From NCBI RefSeq assembly GCF_900091315.1, contig NZ_FLSP01000001.1, forward strand, positions 1 to 64,000: a stretch of DNA of 64,000 nt. The letters are read 5' to 3'. The translations under genes were made by a program, and so were the position numbers. This DNA comes from Streptomyces sp. DI166. GTDB lineage: Bacteria > Actinomycetota > Actinomycetes > Streptomycetales > Streptomycetaceae. Positions 1 through 8,737 of this stretch are shown here, piece by piece; within the stretch, counting starts at the first letter, position 1; every line of letters starts with the position of its first letter. The notes under the pieces were generated by a model. The model saw only the letters and a program-made list of their open reading frames with translations, did not search any database and was not told the DNA's origin.

Positions 1-1430
1 TGCGCCTCGGCCGCGTACAGCAGCAGCCCGCGTTCGCGCAGCGCCTCGGCGGCGCGGTCGAGCGCGGGCCCGTCGCCGCGGGCGAGGGCGTCGGCGTGCT
101 GGGCGAAGACCCCGTGGAGCCGTCCCAGGGCACGCTCCGGCACGCCGAGGCGTACCGCGTCGTACGGCTCCACCTCGTCCGGCGCCGCGTCCAGGTCGCC
201 GCGTGTCACGGCCGGCCAGTCGCCGTCGCCCGCGTCCGCCACCGCCAGGGCCAGTTCACGACGGCAGTCCTCGTCCCGGGGCGCGTCGCGCAGCCCTTCC
301 CTGGCCCAGGCCTCGGCCTCCCGCAGCCGTCCCCCGAAACGGGCGAACCTCGCGCGTACGGCCGCGTACTCGGCCGGTACCGGCGCGCCCTCGTCCACCA
401 GCCACTCCCCCACGGGCGCCGACACGGCCCGTACGTCGGCCAGTTGGACGCTGCGGCGCAGGACGGCCGTCTCGGCGGCGAGGGCCCGCCCGCACTCCTC
501 GGGCGTACGGGCCAGGCGGCGGGCCCGCAGGCGTCCCGCCGCCGCCCGCAGTGCCGGGCCGTGCAGCGGGTGGACGAGGCGTACGGCGCCCGCGTCGTCG
601 ATGCGGATGAGTCCGTCGGCCTCCAGGCGTTCCAGGGCCCACAGGTCGAACTCGTCCATGTGCGGGGCCAGGGGTTCGCAGAAGGCGAGGCGTTCGAGGG
701 TCTCGCGCTCCTCCGGGTGGACCCGGTCCAGTACGTGTGCGGTGCGCTCACGCACGGTCGGCGTCAGCGGCAGCGGTCCCCGCCAGGCCCAGGTGTCCGA
801 GTCCGGCACCCGGGTGAGCAGTCCGCGCTTGCGCACCGCGCCCACCAGGTCGCGCAGCAGCCGCAGGTCGCCCCGGCACAGGCGGTGCAGCCGGTTCACG
901 GTGAGCGGCTCCAGGCCACCGTCCACGATCAGGTGCTCCGTCTCCTCCGGCGGCAGCGGGTCCAGGGCGAGGCGGGGCAGCAGTTCCCCCGTCCACAGCC
1001 GGGAGATCGCGCCGGGCGCGGGCGCGCCGTCGGTCGCCACGACCAGCAGCCGGGTGCGTCCCTGCACGGCGAGCTGGTGGACCAGGGCGGCGGAGGCGTC
1101 GTCCAGGAGGTGGGCGTCGTCGACGATCAGTTGCCGTACCGACGACAGCAGTTGGACCGCGCGGTGCAGGGTGACGTCCTCGGGCAGCAGGTGCGCGAAG
1201 GCGGCGAAGGGGAGGGCGCGGGCCTCGGGTGTCCCGGCCACCAGCGCGCGGTCGCTGCCGCGGGTGGCCTCGGCGGCGAGCCGGGTCTTGCCGCTGCCCG
1301 CGGCTCCGGTCACCACGATGCCGTGCCTGCCGGCGGCCAGCGACCGGCGGATCAGCTCGACTTCGCTGTCCCGTCCGGTGAACGGCCAGGGCAGCTCCAG
1401 GGTCTTCGCATCCCGTTCGAATGTCGTCAC
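1..1430 (-). CDS. AAA/LuxR-type ATPase regulator, C-terminus cut off by window edge
   Basis: The reverse frame is open from a GTG at 1430 to the left edge, so the 3' part is missing. The N-terminus (VTTFERDAKTLELPWPFTGR) leads into a P-loop, GAAGSGKT, at about residues 42-49. A Walker B-like stretch (LIVDDAHLLDD) follows, then a long helical region rich in Ala, Leu and Arg. This is the architecture of large MalT/LAL-type LuxR regulators, which have an N-terminal AAA domain, TPR-like repeats and a C-terminal LuxR helix-turn-helix. The DNA-binding end would lie outside the window, so the LuxR part is inferred. The gene is transcribed away from the metallopeptidase at 1525 across a 94-bp region that contains an inverted repeat. 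Confidence 0.75.
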   Translation of the reverse strand, partial: MTTFERDAKTLELPWPFTGRDSEVELIRRSLAAGRHGIVVTGAAGSGKTRLAAEATRGSDRALVAGTPEARALPFAAFAHLLPEDVTLHRAVQLLSSVRQLIVDDAHLLDDASAALVHQLAVQGRTRLLVVATDGAPAPGAISRLWTGELLPRLALDPLPPEETEHLIVDGGLEPLTVNRLHRLCRGDLRLLRDLVGAVRKRGLLTRVPDSDTWAWRGPLPLTPTVRERTAHVLDRVHPEERETLERLAFCEPLAPHMDEFDLWALERLEADGLIRIDDAGAVRLVHPLHGPALRAAAGRLRARRLARTPEECGRALAAETAVLRRSVQLADVRAVSAPVGEWLVDEGAPVPAEYAAVRARFARFGGRLREAEAWAREGLRDAPRDEDCRRELALAVADAGDGDWPAVTRGDLDAAPDEVEPYDAVRLGVPERALGRLHGVFAQHADALARGDGPALDRAAEALRERGLLLYAAEA

Positions 1431-1470
1431 ACCCCATAGAGCCGGGTTACTCAGTTCTGATACAGGGTGA

Positions 1471-1492
1471 CTTGAGTAGCCCTCGACTCAGG
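1471..1492. promoter_or_regulatory. Inverted repeat in divergent regulator/metallopeptidase promoter region
   Basis: CTTGAGT (1471-1477) and ACTCAGG (1486-1492) form an imperfect dyad (6 of 7 positions) with an 8-nt spacer. A further ACTCAG lies at 1449-1454. The dyad sits between two divergent genes and is a plausible operator for the neighbouring regulator; this is inference only. Confidence 0.35.
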
Positions 1493-1524
1493 CGGACGGC
1501 GGCCCGCGGCGGCAACCTTGCCGC

Positions 1525-2610
1525 ATGACCGCTCGCTACTGCTCCCTCGCGCAGCAGTCGGCCCCGCCTCTGGCACCGGGGCTGACCGCCGAGCGGCAGC
1601 GCGCGCTCATCGGCGGACGCCGTATGTGGGTCAACAACACGGTCCTGCACTACTACTTCTTCGACGGCGACAACGACGCGTCCGTGATTCCCGTACCGGG
1701 AACCGGGGGGTCCCGACGGGTGTCGTGGGTCGGCTCGAAGGAGCAGCGGGACGTGGTGCGCGAGTGCTTCCAGGAGTGGCGGGACCTGGGTATCGGGGTG
1801 TCGTTCACGGAGGTCTCCGACCGCTCGGAAGCCGAGTTGCGGATCGGGTTCCAGCTGGGTGATGGTTCGTGGTCGACCGTGGGCAAGGACGCGCTCCAGG
1901 TCGGTCTGAACGAACGCACCATGAACTTCGGCTGGGACCTGACCGTGCCCGGGGAGCGGGCCACCGCCCTGCACGAGATCGGGCACGCGCTCGGCATGCT
2001 GCACGAACACCAGAGCCCGTTCGCCGGCATCCACTGGGACGACGAGGCGGTCCTCGCGGACCTCGCCGGGCCGCCGAACTTCTGGAGCCGGGAGACGACG
2101 CACTTCAACATCCTGCGCAAGCTGGACCCGGACGAGGTCAACGGCTCCGTGTGGGATCCGCAGTCGATCATGGAGTACCCGTTCGCGGCGGGGCTGATCC
2201 TGGAGCCGGAGCAGTACCGGGCGGGCCTGAACCCGCCGGGCACGCTGTCCGCCGCGGACAAGGAGTTCGTCCTGCGCTGGTACCCGCCGACCGGCCCCGA
2301 GCGGCCGCCCGCACTGGTGCCGTTCCGTTCGGTGCCGATCGCGCTCGGCCCGGGCGAGCAGGCCGACTTCACCGTCGAGCCGCCGGAGACCCGCGAGTAC
2401 ACGCTGGGCACCTTCGGTGACTGCGACACGGTCGTGGTGGTCTTCGAGGAGCGGGACGGCGAACCCCGCTTCCTCACCGGCCGGGACGACGGGGGCACGT
2501 CCGGCAATGCCACGATCAGGGCCCGGCTCGTCAGGGGCCGCCGCTACTTCGTCCGTGTGCGGTTGTACTCCGCCTGGGGGTCGGGGGAAACCGCAGTGAT
2601 GTGCTGGTAA
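1525..2610 (+). CDS. Astacin-like (M12A) zinc metallopeptidase
   Basis: 361 aa. The zinc motif HEIGHALGMLHEH has ligands His150, His154 and His160 with catalytic Glu151, which is the metzincin HExxHxxGxxH pattern. A Met-turn (SIMEYPF, Met216) follows. The arrangement matches astacin/M12A peptidases: about 130 residues before the zinc site, then a C-terminal beta-rich segment (residues about 270-361) of unknown role. No signal peptide or membrane segment is visible at the N-terminus (MTARYCSLAQQ), which is unusual because family members are normally secreted. The ATG at 1525 is the first in frame and has no strong Shine-Dalgarno. The gene is divergent from a large AAA/LuxR regulator that may control it. 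The fold is well supported; the substrate is unknown. Confidence 0.82.
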   Translation: MTARYCSLAQQSAPPLAPGLTAERQRALIGGRRMWVNNTVLHYYFFDGDNDASVIPVPGTGGSRRVSWVGSKEQRDVVRECFQEWRDLGIGVSFTEVSDRSEAELRIGFQLGDGSWSTVGKDALQVGLNERTMNFGWDLTVPGERATALHEIGHALGMLHEHQSPFAGIHWDDEAVLADLAGPPNFWSRETTHFNILRKLDPDEVNGSVWDPQSIMEYPFAAGLILEPEQYRAGLNPPGTLSAADKEFVLRWYPPTGPERPPALVPFRSVPIALGPGEQADFTVEPPETREYTLGTFGDCDTVVVVFEERDGEPRFLTGRDDGGTSGNATIRARLVRGRRYFVRVRLYSAWGSGETAVMCW

Positions 2611-2667
2611 CGGCACGGGGACAGCCGTACACGGACGGACGGACCACCACAGTCCGGCGCCGGGGGA

Positions 2668-2726
2668 GCTGCCGAACTCGCCGCCTTCGGGGGAGGGCGA
2701 CGAGTTCGGCAGCGTCGTTTTTTGTT
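2668..2726 (+). terminator. Rho-independent terminator after metallopeptidase gene
   Basis: GCTGCCGAACTCG (2668-2680) and CGAGTTCGGCAGC (2701-2713) form a perfect 13-bp stem with a 20-nt loop, followed by a run of T residues near 2718-2723. It ends the transcript from 1525 and insulates the lectin gene downstream. Confidence 0.85.
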
Positions 2727-2757
2727 GCCGCCGTTACCGTCAACGCCCTTAATTCAA

Positions 2758-2801
2758 CACTTACTTCATCTCTTGACGTAAGTGGTCCGTACCTTTATGT
2801 T
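2758..2801 (+). promoter_or_regulatory. Promoter with overlapping inverted repeat, upstream of lectin gene
   Basis: A -35 TTGACG (2773-2778) and -10 TATGTT (2796-2801) are separated by 17 nt. The -10 ends 8 nt before the ATG at 2810, predicting a transcript that starts at or next to the start codon. CACTTAC (2758-2764) and GTAAGTG (2778-2784) form a perfect 7-bp inverted repeat spanning the -35 box, well placed for a repressor. Confidence 0.65.
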
Positions 2802-2809
2802 TCGCGAGC

Positions 2810-4996
2810 ATGACAAGAACCCACCCCCCAGCCGCCGCTTCCCTGGCGGTACTCTCCCTGGCTGCCGGCCTGCTGGCGGCCGTGCCCACGACGGCTAACG
2901 CCGCACCCGAGGCACTGCCCACCGGCTTCGCCACCGTCATGAACGCCGCCAGCGGACGCTGCCTGGACGCCCGCGCGGCCGCCACCGCGAACGGCACCGT
3001 CGTGCAGCAGTACTCCTGCAACGGGACCACCGCCCAGCGCTGGAGCTTCACCGCCACCGGCGACGGCTACGTCCGGATCAACAACGCCAACAACACCGGC
3101 CAGGTCGTCGACGTCGCCGAGGTCTCCACCGCCGACAACGCCCCGGTCCACCTGTGGGCCTACGGCGGCGGCGCCAACCAGCAGTGGCGGGCGGAGGAAT
3201 TGGGCGGCGGCGCGTACCGCTTCGTCAACCGGCACAGCGGCAAGTGCCTGGACGACCCGGGCGCCTCGACCGCCGACAGCGTGCAGTTCGTGCAGTACAC
3301 CTGCAACGGCAGCGCCGCCCAGCGCTTCCAGGTGGTGCCGGTGTCCCCTTCGACGGCCAACCCCGATCTCGGCCCGAACGTCGTGGTGTTCGACCCCTCG
3401 ACGCCGACCTCGACGGTCCAGTCACGACTGAACACGATCTTCCAGCAGCAGGAGGAGAACCAGTTCGGCTCCCAGCGATACGCCGTGCTGTTCAAGCCGG
3501 GCTCCTACAACGCGGACGTCAACGTCGGCTTCTACACCCAGGTCGCCGGGCTCGGTCTCACCCCGGACGCGGTCACCGTCAACGGCGCGGTGCACGCCGA
3601 GGCCGACTGGTTCCCGCCGCAGAACGCCACCCAGAACTTCTGGCGCGGCGCCGAGAACCTGTCGGTCAACCCGTCCGGCGGCAACGACCGCTGGGCGGTG
3701 TCGCAGGCCGCGCCGTACCGCCGGATGCATCTGCGCGGCAACCTCGCCCTGGACGACGGCGGCTGGGCCAGCGGCGGTCTGTTCGCCGACACCAAGGTCG
3801 ACGGCCAGGTCAACTCCGGCACCCAGCAGCAGTGGCTGACCCGCAACTCCCAGCTCGGCAGCTGGACCGGCTCGAACTGGAACATGGTCTTCGTCGGCAG
3901 CCAGGGCGTCCCGGGCACGAGCTTCCCCAACCCGCCGTACACGACGGTCGGTCAGGCCCCGGTCACCCGCGAGAAGCCTTTCCTCTACGTCGACGGCGAC
4001 GGCGCCTACAAGGTGTTCGTGCCGTCGGTGCGCACCAACTCCACGGGTACGAGCTGGGCGGGCGGCACCCCCGCCGGCAGCTCGCTCTCCCTGGACAGCT
4101 TCCACATCGTGAAGCCCGGCGCGACCGCGGCGGACATCAACGCGGCCCTGGCAGCGGGCAGGAACCTCCTGGTCACCCCCGGCGTGTACCACCTCGACCG
4201 CACACTCCAGGTGAACCGCGCGAACACCGTGATCCTCGGCCTGGGCCTCGCCACGTTCGTCCCCGACAACGGCGTGACCGCCATGAAGGTGGCCGACGTC
4301 GACGGTGTGAAGGTCGCGGGCGTCCTCTTCGACGCGGGGACCACCAACTCCCCCACCCTGATGGAGGTCGGCCCGCCCGGCGCATCCGCCTCCCACGCCG
4401 CCAACCCGACATCCCTGCACGACGTGTACTTCCGCGTCGGCGGCGCCCACGTCGGCAGGGCGACCACCAGCCTGGTCGTCAACAGCGACCACGTCATCGG
4501 CGACCACACCTGGATCTGGCGCGGCGACCACGGCAACGGCATCGGCTGGAACTCCAACACCGGCGACACCGGACTGATCGTCAACGGTGACAACGTCACC
4601 ATGTACGGCCTGTTCGTCGAGCACTACCAGAAGTACCAGACGATCTGGAACGGCAACGGCGGCCGCACGTACTTCTACCAGAACGAGATGCCCTACGACC
4701 CGCCCAACCAGGCCGCCTGGATGAACGGCTCCACCCAGGGCTACGCCGCCTACAAGGTCGCCGACGGGGTCACCAGCCACCAGGCGTACGGCCTCGGCAG
4801 CTACTGCTACTTCAACGTCAACCCGAGCGTCACCGCCGAACGCGCCATCGAGGCCCCCAACCGCCCCGGCGTCACCTTCACCAGCATGGTGACCGTCTCC
4901 CTGGGCGGCACCGGCACCATCCGCCACGTCATCAACGACCGCGGCGGCCCGTCCAACTCCACGACCAACGTGGCCAACCTGCGCAGCTACCCGTAA
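2810..4996 (+). CDS. Secreted ricin B-lectin (CBM13) plus right-handed beta-helix protein
   Basis: 728 aa. The Sec signal peptide has a predicted cleavage after ANA (residue 31). Residues about 36-175 form a beta-trefoil lectin with QxW-type repeats (AQRWSF, NQQWRA, AQRFQV) and a CLD(A/D) motif at each repeat start. The remaining roughly 550 residues are Asn/Gly/Val-rich and repetitive, as in right-handed parallel beta-helix carbohydrate-active enzymes (GH55/pectate-lyase-like). Close relatives in Streptomyces have carried the label 'adenylyl cyclase', which nothing in this sequence supports. A role in binding and cleaving an extracellular polysaccharide is likely; the substrate is unknown. 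There is no Shine-Dalgarno before the ATG, consistent with a leaderless transcript. A hairpin follows at 5011. Confidence 0.78.
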   Translation: MTRTHPPAAASLAVLSLAAGLLAAVPTTANAAPEALPTGFATVMNAASGRCLDARAAATANGTVVQQYSCNGTTAQRWSFTATGDGYVRINNANNTGQVVDVAEVSTADNAPVHLWAYGGGANQQWRAEELGGGAYRFVNRHSGKCLDDPGASTADSVQFVQYTCNGSAAQRFQVVPVSPSTANPDLGPNVVVFDPSTPTSTVQSRLNTIFQQQEENQFGSQRYAVLFKPGSYNADVNVGFYTQVAGLGLTPDAVTVNGAVHAEADWFPPQNATQNFWRGAENLSVNPSGGNDRWAVSQAAPYRRMHLRGNLALDDGGWASGGLFADTKVDGQVNSGTQQQWLTRNSQLGSWTGSNWNMVFVGSQGVPGTSFPNPPYTTVGQAPVTREKPFLYVDGDGAYKVFVPSVRTNSTGTSWAGGTPAGSSLSLDSFHIVKPGATAADINAALAAGRNLLVTPGVYHLDRTLQVNRANTVILGLGLATFVPDNGVTAMKVADVDGVKVAGVLFDAGTTNSPTLMEVGPPGASASHAANPTSLHDVYFRVGGAHVGRATTSLVVNSDHVIGDHTWIWRGDHGNGIGWNSNTGDTGLIVNGDNVTMYGLFVEHYQKYQTIWNGNGGRTYFYQNEMPYDPPNQAAWMNGSTQGYAAYKVADGVTSHQAYGLGSYCYFNVNPSVTAERAIEAPNRPGVTFTSMVTVSLGGTGTIRHVINDRGGPSNSTTNVANLRSYP

Positions 4997-5010
4997 ACCG
5001 GACACGCGAA

Positions 5011-5042
5011 AGGTCCCCGCGGGCTGCTGCCCGCGGGGACCT
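5011..5042. terminator. Bidirectional hairpin between lectin gene and tRNA-Pro
   Basis: AGGTCCCCGCGGGC (5011-5024) pairs perfectly with GCCCGCGGGGACCT (5029-5042) around a 4-nt loop. Read leftward it lies 11 nt after the tRNA and is followed by TTTC; read rightward it ends the lectin transcript. Confidence 0.75.
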
Positions 5043-5044
5043 CG

Positions 5045-5130
<86 letters not shown>

Positions 5131-5250
5131 CTGCGCTCGCGGTAATCCGCGACAACGCGCAGGTAAACCTTACCGTATGCGACCGGATGCTCAGGTCTGC
5201 GCGACTCTGACGGCGGACGCCGGCCGGTGGGGCCGGCGTCCGGGGCGCGG

Positions 5251-6576
5251 TCAGTGCGCGGTGGCCAGTTCCTGGGTGGGGGTGTCGGCCGGGGTCCGGC
5301 GGGCGCCGCGCAGGGCGGCGGCGCCGATGAGGACCGTGGAGGAGAGTCCCGCCAGGGCGAAGGCGGTGAAGCCCCAGTCGCCGTGGTCCGCGGCGAGCAG
5401 CTGGCCGCCGAGCCAGGGGCCGAAGACGGCGCCGAAGCGGCCCATGCCGGAGGTCCAGCCGACGGCGGTGGCGCGGTTGTCGGGGCGGGAGCGGATCGAG
5501 ACGGTGGCGTAGATCATCGTCTGGGCGCTGTTGAGGAACACGCCGGTGAGGAAGACGACCGTCATGGTGACGGCGAGCGGCATGTGGACGCTGAGCAGGA
5601 ACACCCCGGCCGCGGTGAGCGCGAACCAGATCGCCGAGATGCGCGGGGCGCCGAAGCGGTCGGCGGCGCGTCCGGCCAGCAGCATGCCCGTGATGCCGCC
5701 GAGGTTGAAGACGACCACGAAGGTGAGAGCGGAGCCCAGTTCGTACCCCTCGGCACGCATCAGGGTGGGCAGCCAGGTGGCGACGCCGTAGACCAGGAGG
5801 AGTCCGCCGAAGGAGGCGAGCCAGTACAGCAGGGTCTGGATCCACTCGCCGCCGCGGAAGAGCGAGACCAGGTTCGCCCAGCGGTCGGCGGCGGTCGCCT
5901 TCTCGGGCTTGGCGGCGGGGAGTTCCACGTCGTAGCGGGTGGCCAGGGCGCGGGCCTCCTCGGCGCGGCCCTTGGCGAGGAGGAAGCTCAGGGACTCGGG
6001 GAGGAACTTCGCGAGCACCGGGGCGAAGAGCAGGGGGGCGACGCAGACCCAGAAGGCGGCGCGCCAGCCGGCCGGTTCGATCAGCCACTTGGCGACGTAG
6101 GCGGAGAGTATGCCGCCCGCGTGGTGGGCGGTCATCAGCATGCCGATGACGAGGGCGGCCCGGCCGCGCGGGGCGTAGTCGGAGACCATGCTGATCGCGG
6201 TGGGGAGCAGGCCGCCGAGCCCGATGCCGGCGAGGGTGCGGCCGAGGCCGAAGACGGCGACGGAGTCGGCGATCGCGCAGAGGCCGGAGGCCAGCGAGAA
6301 CAGGGTCACGCAGGCCACCATCAGCTTCTTGCGGCCGATCCGGTCCGCCACGGTGCCCGCGGTGAGCGCGCCGACGAGCATGCCGAAGGTGGCGTAGGAG
6401 CCGAGGTCGCCGGCCTGGTCGGGGGTCAGGCCGAAGGTGCCGGTCTCCAGCAGGTGCGGCAGGACCGAGCCGTAGATGAACATGTCGAGCCCGTCGAAGA
6501 GCACGGCGAGCCAGCACAGTCCGATGACCAGGACGGCGAGTCTGCCGCCGCGGGCGGTGGGAGCGAGGGGGGACAT
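5251..6576 (-). CDS. MFS transporter, aromatic acid:H+ symporter (AAHS) type
   Basis: 441 aa with about 12 hydrophobic helices. The N-terminal part carries the AAHS-type sequence LFDGLDMFIYGSVLP in helix 1 and the MFS loop 2-3 motif (GTVADRIGRKK). These are features of PcaK/MhpT/GalT-like permeases that import aromatic acids such as protocatechuate or gallate. Start at ATG 6576, preceded by GAGAGGAAG. It is the last gene of the leftward catabolic cluster, separated from the dioxygenase gene by 128 bp holding a second copy of the candidate GntR operator motif, so it may have its own regulated promoter. The context points to uptake of the pathway substrate; which acid is inferred only from the pathway. 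Confidence 0.85.
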   Translation of the reverse strand: MSPLAPTARGGRLAVLVIGLCWLAVLFDGLDMFIYGSVLPHLLETGTFGLTPDQAGDLGSYATFGMLVGALTAGTVADRIGRKKLMVACVTLFSLASGLCAIADSVAVFGLGRTLAGIGLGGLLPTAISMVSDYAPRGRAALVIGMLMTAHHAGGILSAYVAKWLIEPAGWRAAFWVCVAPLLFAPVLAKFLPESLSFLLAKGRAEEARALATRYDVELPAAKPEKATAADRWANLVSLFRGGEWIQTLLYWLASFGGLLLVYGVATWLPTLMRAEGYELGSALTFVVVFNLGGITGMLLAGRAADRFGAPRISAIWFALTAAGVFLLSVHMPLAVTMTVVFLTGVFLNSAQTMIYATVSIRSRPDNRATAVGWTSGMGRFGAVFGPWLGGQLLAADHGDWGFTAFALAGLSSTVLIGAAALRGARRTPADTPTQELATAH

Positions 6577-6634
6577 CGTTGTTCTTCCTCTCGTGCGGGG
6601 TGCGCACCAGACGCTAAGGAGCCGTACGGAAAGA

Positions 6635-6666
6635 GTCAACGTTTTTGTCAACAATCTCATCGACAA
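6635..6666. promoter_or_regulatory. Candidate GntR-FCD operator before the MFS gene
   Basis: TTGTCAACAAT (6645-6655) exactly repeats the core of the dyad upstream of the GntR gene (10937-10947). GTCAAC also occurs 12 bp earlier (6635-6640), and TTGTC/GACAA (6645-6649, 6662-6666) form an inverted pair. Position: 59-90 bp before the permease start. Confidence 0.5.
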
Positions 6667-6704
6667 TCCTCCGCACAGCTCCTCGCGCGCTTCGGCCAGG
6701 TCGC

Positions 6705-7658
6705 CTACGCCACGGGCGGGGTGCCGTGGGTGTGGAACGACTCGATGGTCTTCAGACCCCAGGCCTGCCCCTTCTTGCGCTCCTCCTCGGTCCAGGTGAT
6801 CAGCGGCCAGTCCGGCGCCAGGACGAGCCGGGTGAGCGGATTGCACAGCTCGATCCGGTTGCCGCCCGGCTCGTAGACGTAGAGGAAGAACGTCTGCTGG
6901 ATGGCGTGCTTGTGCGGCCCTGTCTCGATGAACACGCCGGTGTCGATGGCGAGATCGGCGGCGCGCAGGATCTCCTCGCGGGTGTCGGTGGCGAAGGCGA
7001 GGTGGTGCAGCCGCCCGCTGGAGCCGGTCCAGTCCGAGGTGTAGACCACGTCGTAGGACTTGTTCGTGTACGTCAGCCAGCGGGCGGCGATCCGCCCGCT
7101 GTCCAGTCGGATCTGTTCCGTCGGCCGGGCGCCGAGCACGTGCTGCTGGAACTCGGCGTTGGCGAGCACATCGGCGGCGAGGAAGTTGACGTGGTCGAGG
7201 CGGCGGACGCCGACGCCCCGGTTGGGTTTGGCCTGCGGCTGGTTCTTCAGCGCGGGGCGCAACTCCTCGGGCGCGTCGTAGTGTTCGCTCTCCCAGTACA
7301 GGGCGTGCTCGTGGCCGTCCGGGTCGGTGGTGACGTAGAGCCTGCCGAGACCCGGTTCGTCCTCGACCCACTCTCCGGTGCCGCCCGCCTCCTCGACCGC
7401 CTTCACCCGCCGCAGCAGGGCCTCCTCACTGGAGGTGCGCAGGGCAAGGCGGCCGAGGCCGGGCTGGGCGCGGGCGGTGAGGACCAGGCTGTGGTGCTCG
7501 TAGTCGTCGTAGGTGCGCAAGTAGACGGAGTCGCCCTGCTGGTGATGGACCGTCAGGCCCAGGTATTCGGTGAAGAAGGCGACGCTGGCGTCCAGGTCGG
7601 GGGTGAACAACTGGGCGTGACCGATGTGGGCGATGTCGCCGAGCGGCGGAGTCATCAT
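6705..7658 (-). CDS. Type I extradiol ring-cleavage dioxygenase (VOC superfamily)
   Basis: 317 aa with two tandem betaalphabetabetabeta (VOC) modules. Likely Fe(II) ligands are His156 (RLDHVNF), His218 or His219 (GRLHHLAF) and Glu270 (GGNRIE), with spacing very close to XylE His153/His214/Glu265. Residues 251-270 fit the extradiol signature (H-x7-LY-x2-EP-G). It should open a catecholic ring next to the diol. Its ATG overlaps the stop of the upstream tautomerase gene by 4 nt (ATGA), so the two are translationally coupled. The neighbours encode the galDCB-type lower pathway, so a gallate-like trihydroxybenzoate is the obvious substrate; catechol or protocatechuate analogues remain possible. 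Confidence 0.85.
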   Translation of the reverse strand: MMTPPLGDIAHIGHAQLFTPDLDASVAFFTEYLGLTVHHQQGDSVYLRTYDDYEHHSLVLTARAQPGLGRLALRTSSEEALLRRVKAVEEAGGTGEWVEDEPGLGRLYVTTDPDGHEHALYWESEHYDAPEELRPALKNQPQAKPNRGVGVRRLDHVNFLAADVLANAEFQQHVLGARPTEQIRLDSGRIAARWLTYTNKSYDVVYTSDWTGSSGRLHHLAFATDTREEILRAADLAIDTGVFIETGPHKHAIQQTFFLYVYEPGGNRIELCNPLTRLVLAPDWPLITWTEEERKKGQAWGLKTIESFHTHGTPPVA

Positions 7659-8737
7659 TGACCTCCTTGAGGGTGTGCGGCGGCCCGGGGAAAGACGGTG
7701 CCGTCGAAGAGCTTGCGGGCGGTGCGGACCACGGCGGTGCGGCGCGCCGCGGGGAGACCGTCGGCACCGGTGCCGAGACTGCTCTCGATGTCCAGGAAGC
7801 CCGTGGGGTGTTCGATTCGGATCCGGTCGTCGGCGGGGTCGAGCCGGGCCAGGTCCGTGCCGACTCCGGCGTCGAGGCGCAGGCCCGCGGCCACGCTCGC
7901 CGCGCCCAGCACCCCGATCGAGGTGTGGCAGCGCTCGGGGATGAAGGTGCGGGTGGTGATCGCGCCACCGTACCGGGGTGGGGCGAGGAGGGTCAGTTTC
8001 GGCACGGTCGTCGCGGAGACGTCGCCCAGGCCCATCAGCCGGCCCACGCCCAGCCTGATCCGGCGCAGCCGGTCCGTGAGTGCGGAGTTCGCCTCCAGTT
8101 CCGCGGGCGACTCGTACCCGGTGACCTTCAGCGCCTCCGCCTCCATCAGCACCGTCGGCATGCCGTTGTCCACGCAGGTGACCGGTATGCCGTCGATCTC
8201 GTCCCGGACGCGTCCGGTGGGCAGCAGGGGCGAGGAGCCCGGCGGGAACTCGATCAGCACGGGCGCGGCCGTGCCGGGCACTCCGGAGATCTCGGTGTCC
8301 CCGGTGTACTGGACCCGCCCGCCCGGGGTCGGGAAGGTCGCCGTCGCCAGGTCGCCGCTGTTGAGCATGCGGATGCGTACGGCGGTCCGCTCCTCCCCCG
8401 CCTGGACCAGCCCGCGCTCGACGGCGAACGGGCCGATCCCGGCGAGGACGTTCCCGCAGTTCTGACGGTCGCTCACCTCGGGTCGGTCGACGACGACTTG
8501 GAGGAAGAGGTAGTCGACGTCGGCATGCGGGTCGGCCGACGGCGCCACCACGGCCACCTTGCTGGTGAGCGGGTGGGCACCGCCGAGGCCGTCGATCTGG
8601 CGCTCGTCCGGGCTGCCCATGATCCGCAGCAACAGCTCGTCGCGGGCCGCCGGTTCGGCGGGCAGGTCGGAGGCGAGGAAGTAGGCGCCCTTGGAAGTGC
8701 CGCCGCGCATCAGCAGACAGGGCACCGCCTCGGTCAC
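7655..8737 (-). CDS. galD: 4-oxalomesaconate tautomerase-like PrpF family isomerase
   Basis: 360 aa, a typical PrpF/GalD length. It shows the PrpF motifs MRGGTSKGAYF near the N-terminus, GLGGAHPLTSKVA at about residues 50-62, and QNCGNVLAGIGPFA at about residues 92-105, where the Cys is the expected acid/base residue. GalD of Pseudomonas converts the keto form of 4-oxalomesaconate to the enol form, while other PrpF members isomerise aconitate. The neighbours (CHA-aldolase-like and LmbE-type hydratase) favour the 4-oxalomesaconate reaction. It is linked to both neighbours by 4-nt stop/start overlaps. The symbol is given by family and context, not by a search. Confidence 0.75.
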   Translation of the reverse strand: MTEAVPCLLMRGGTSKGAYFLASDLPAEPAARDELLLRIMGSPDERQIDGLGGAHPLTSKVAVVAPSADPHADVDYLFLQVVVDRPEVSDRQNCGNVLAGIGPFAVERGLVQAGEERTAVRIRMLNSGDLATATFPTPGGRVQYTGDTEISGVPGTAAPVLIEFPPGSSPLLPTGRVRDEIDGIPVTCVDNGMPTVLMEAEALKVTGYESPAELEANSALTDRLRRIRLGVGRLMGLGDVSATTVPKLTLLAPPRYGGAITTRTFIPERCHTSIGVLGAASVAAGLRLDAGVGTDLARLDPADDRIRIEHPTGFLDIESSLGTGADGLPAARRTAVVRTARKLFDGTVFPRAAAHPQGGQ

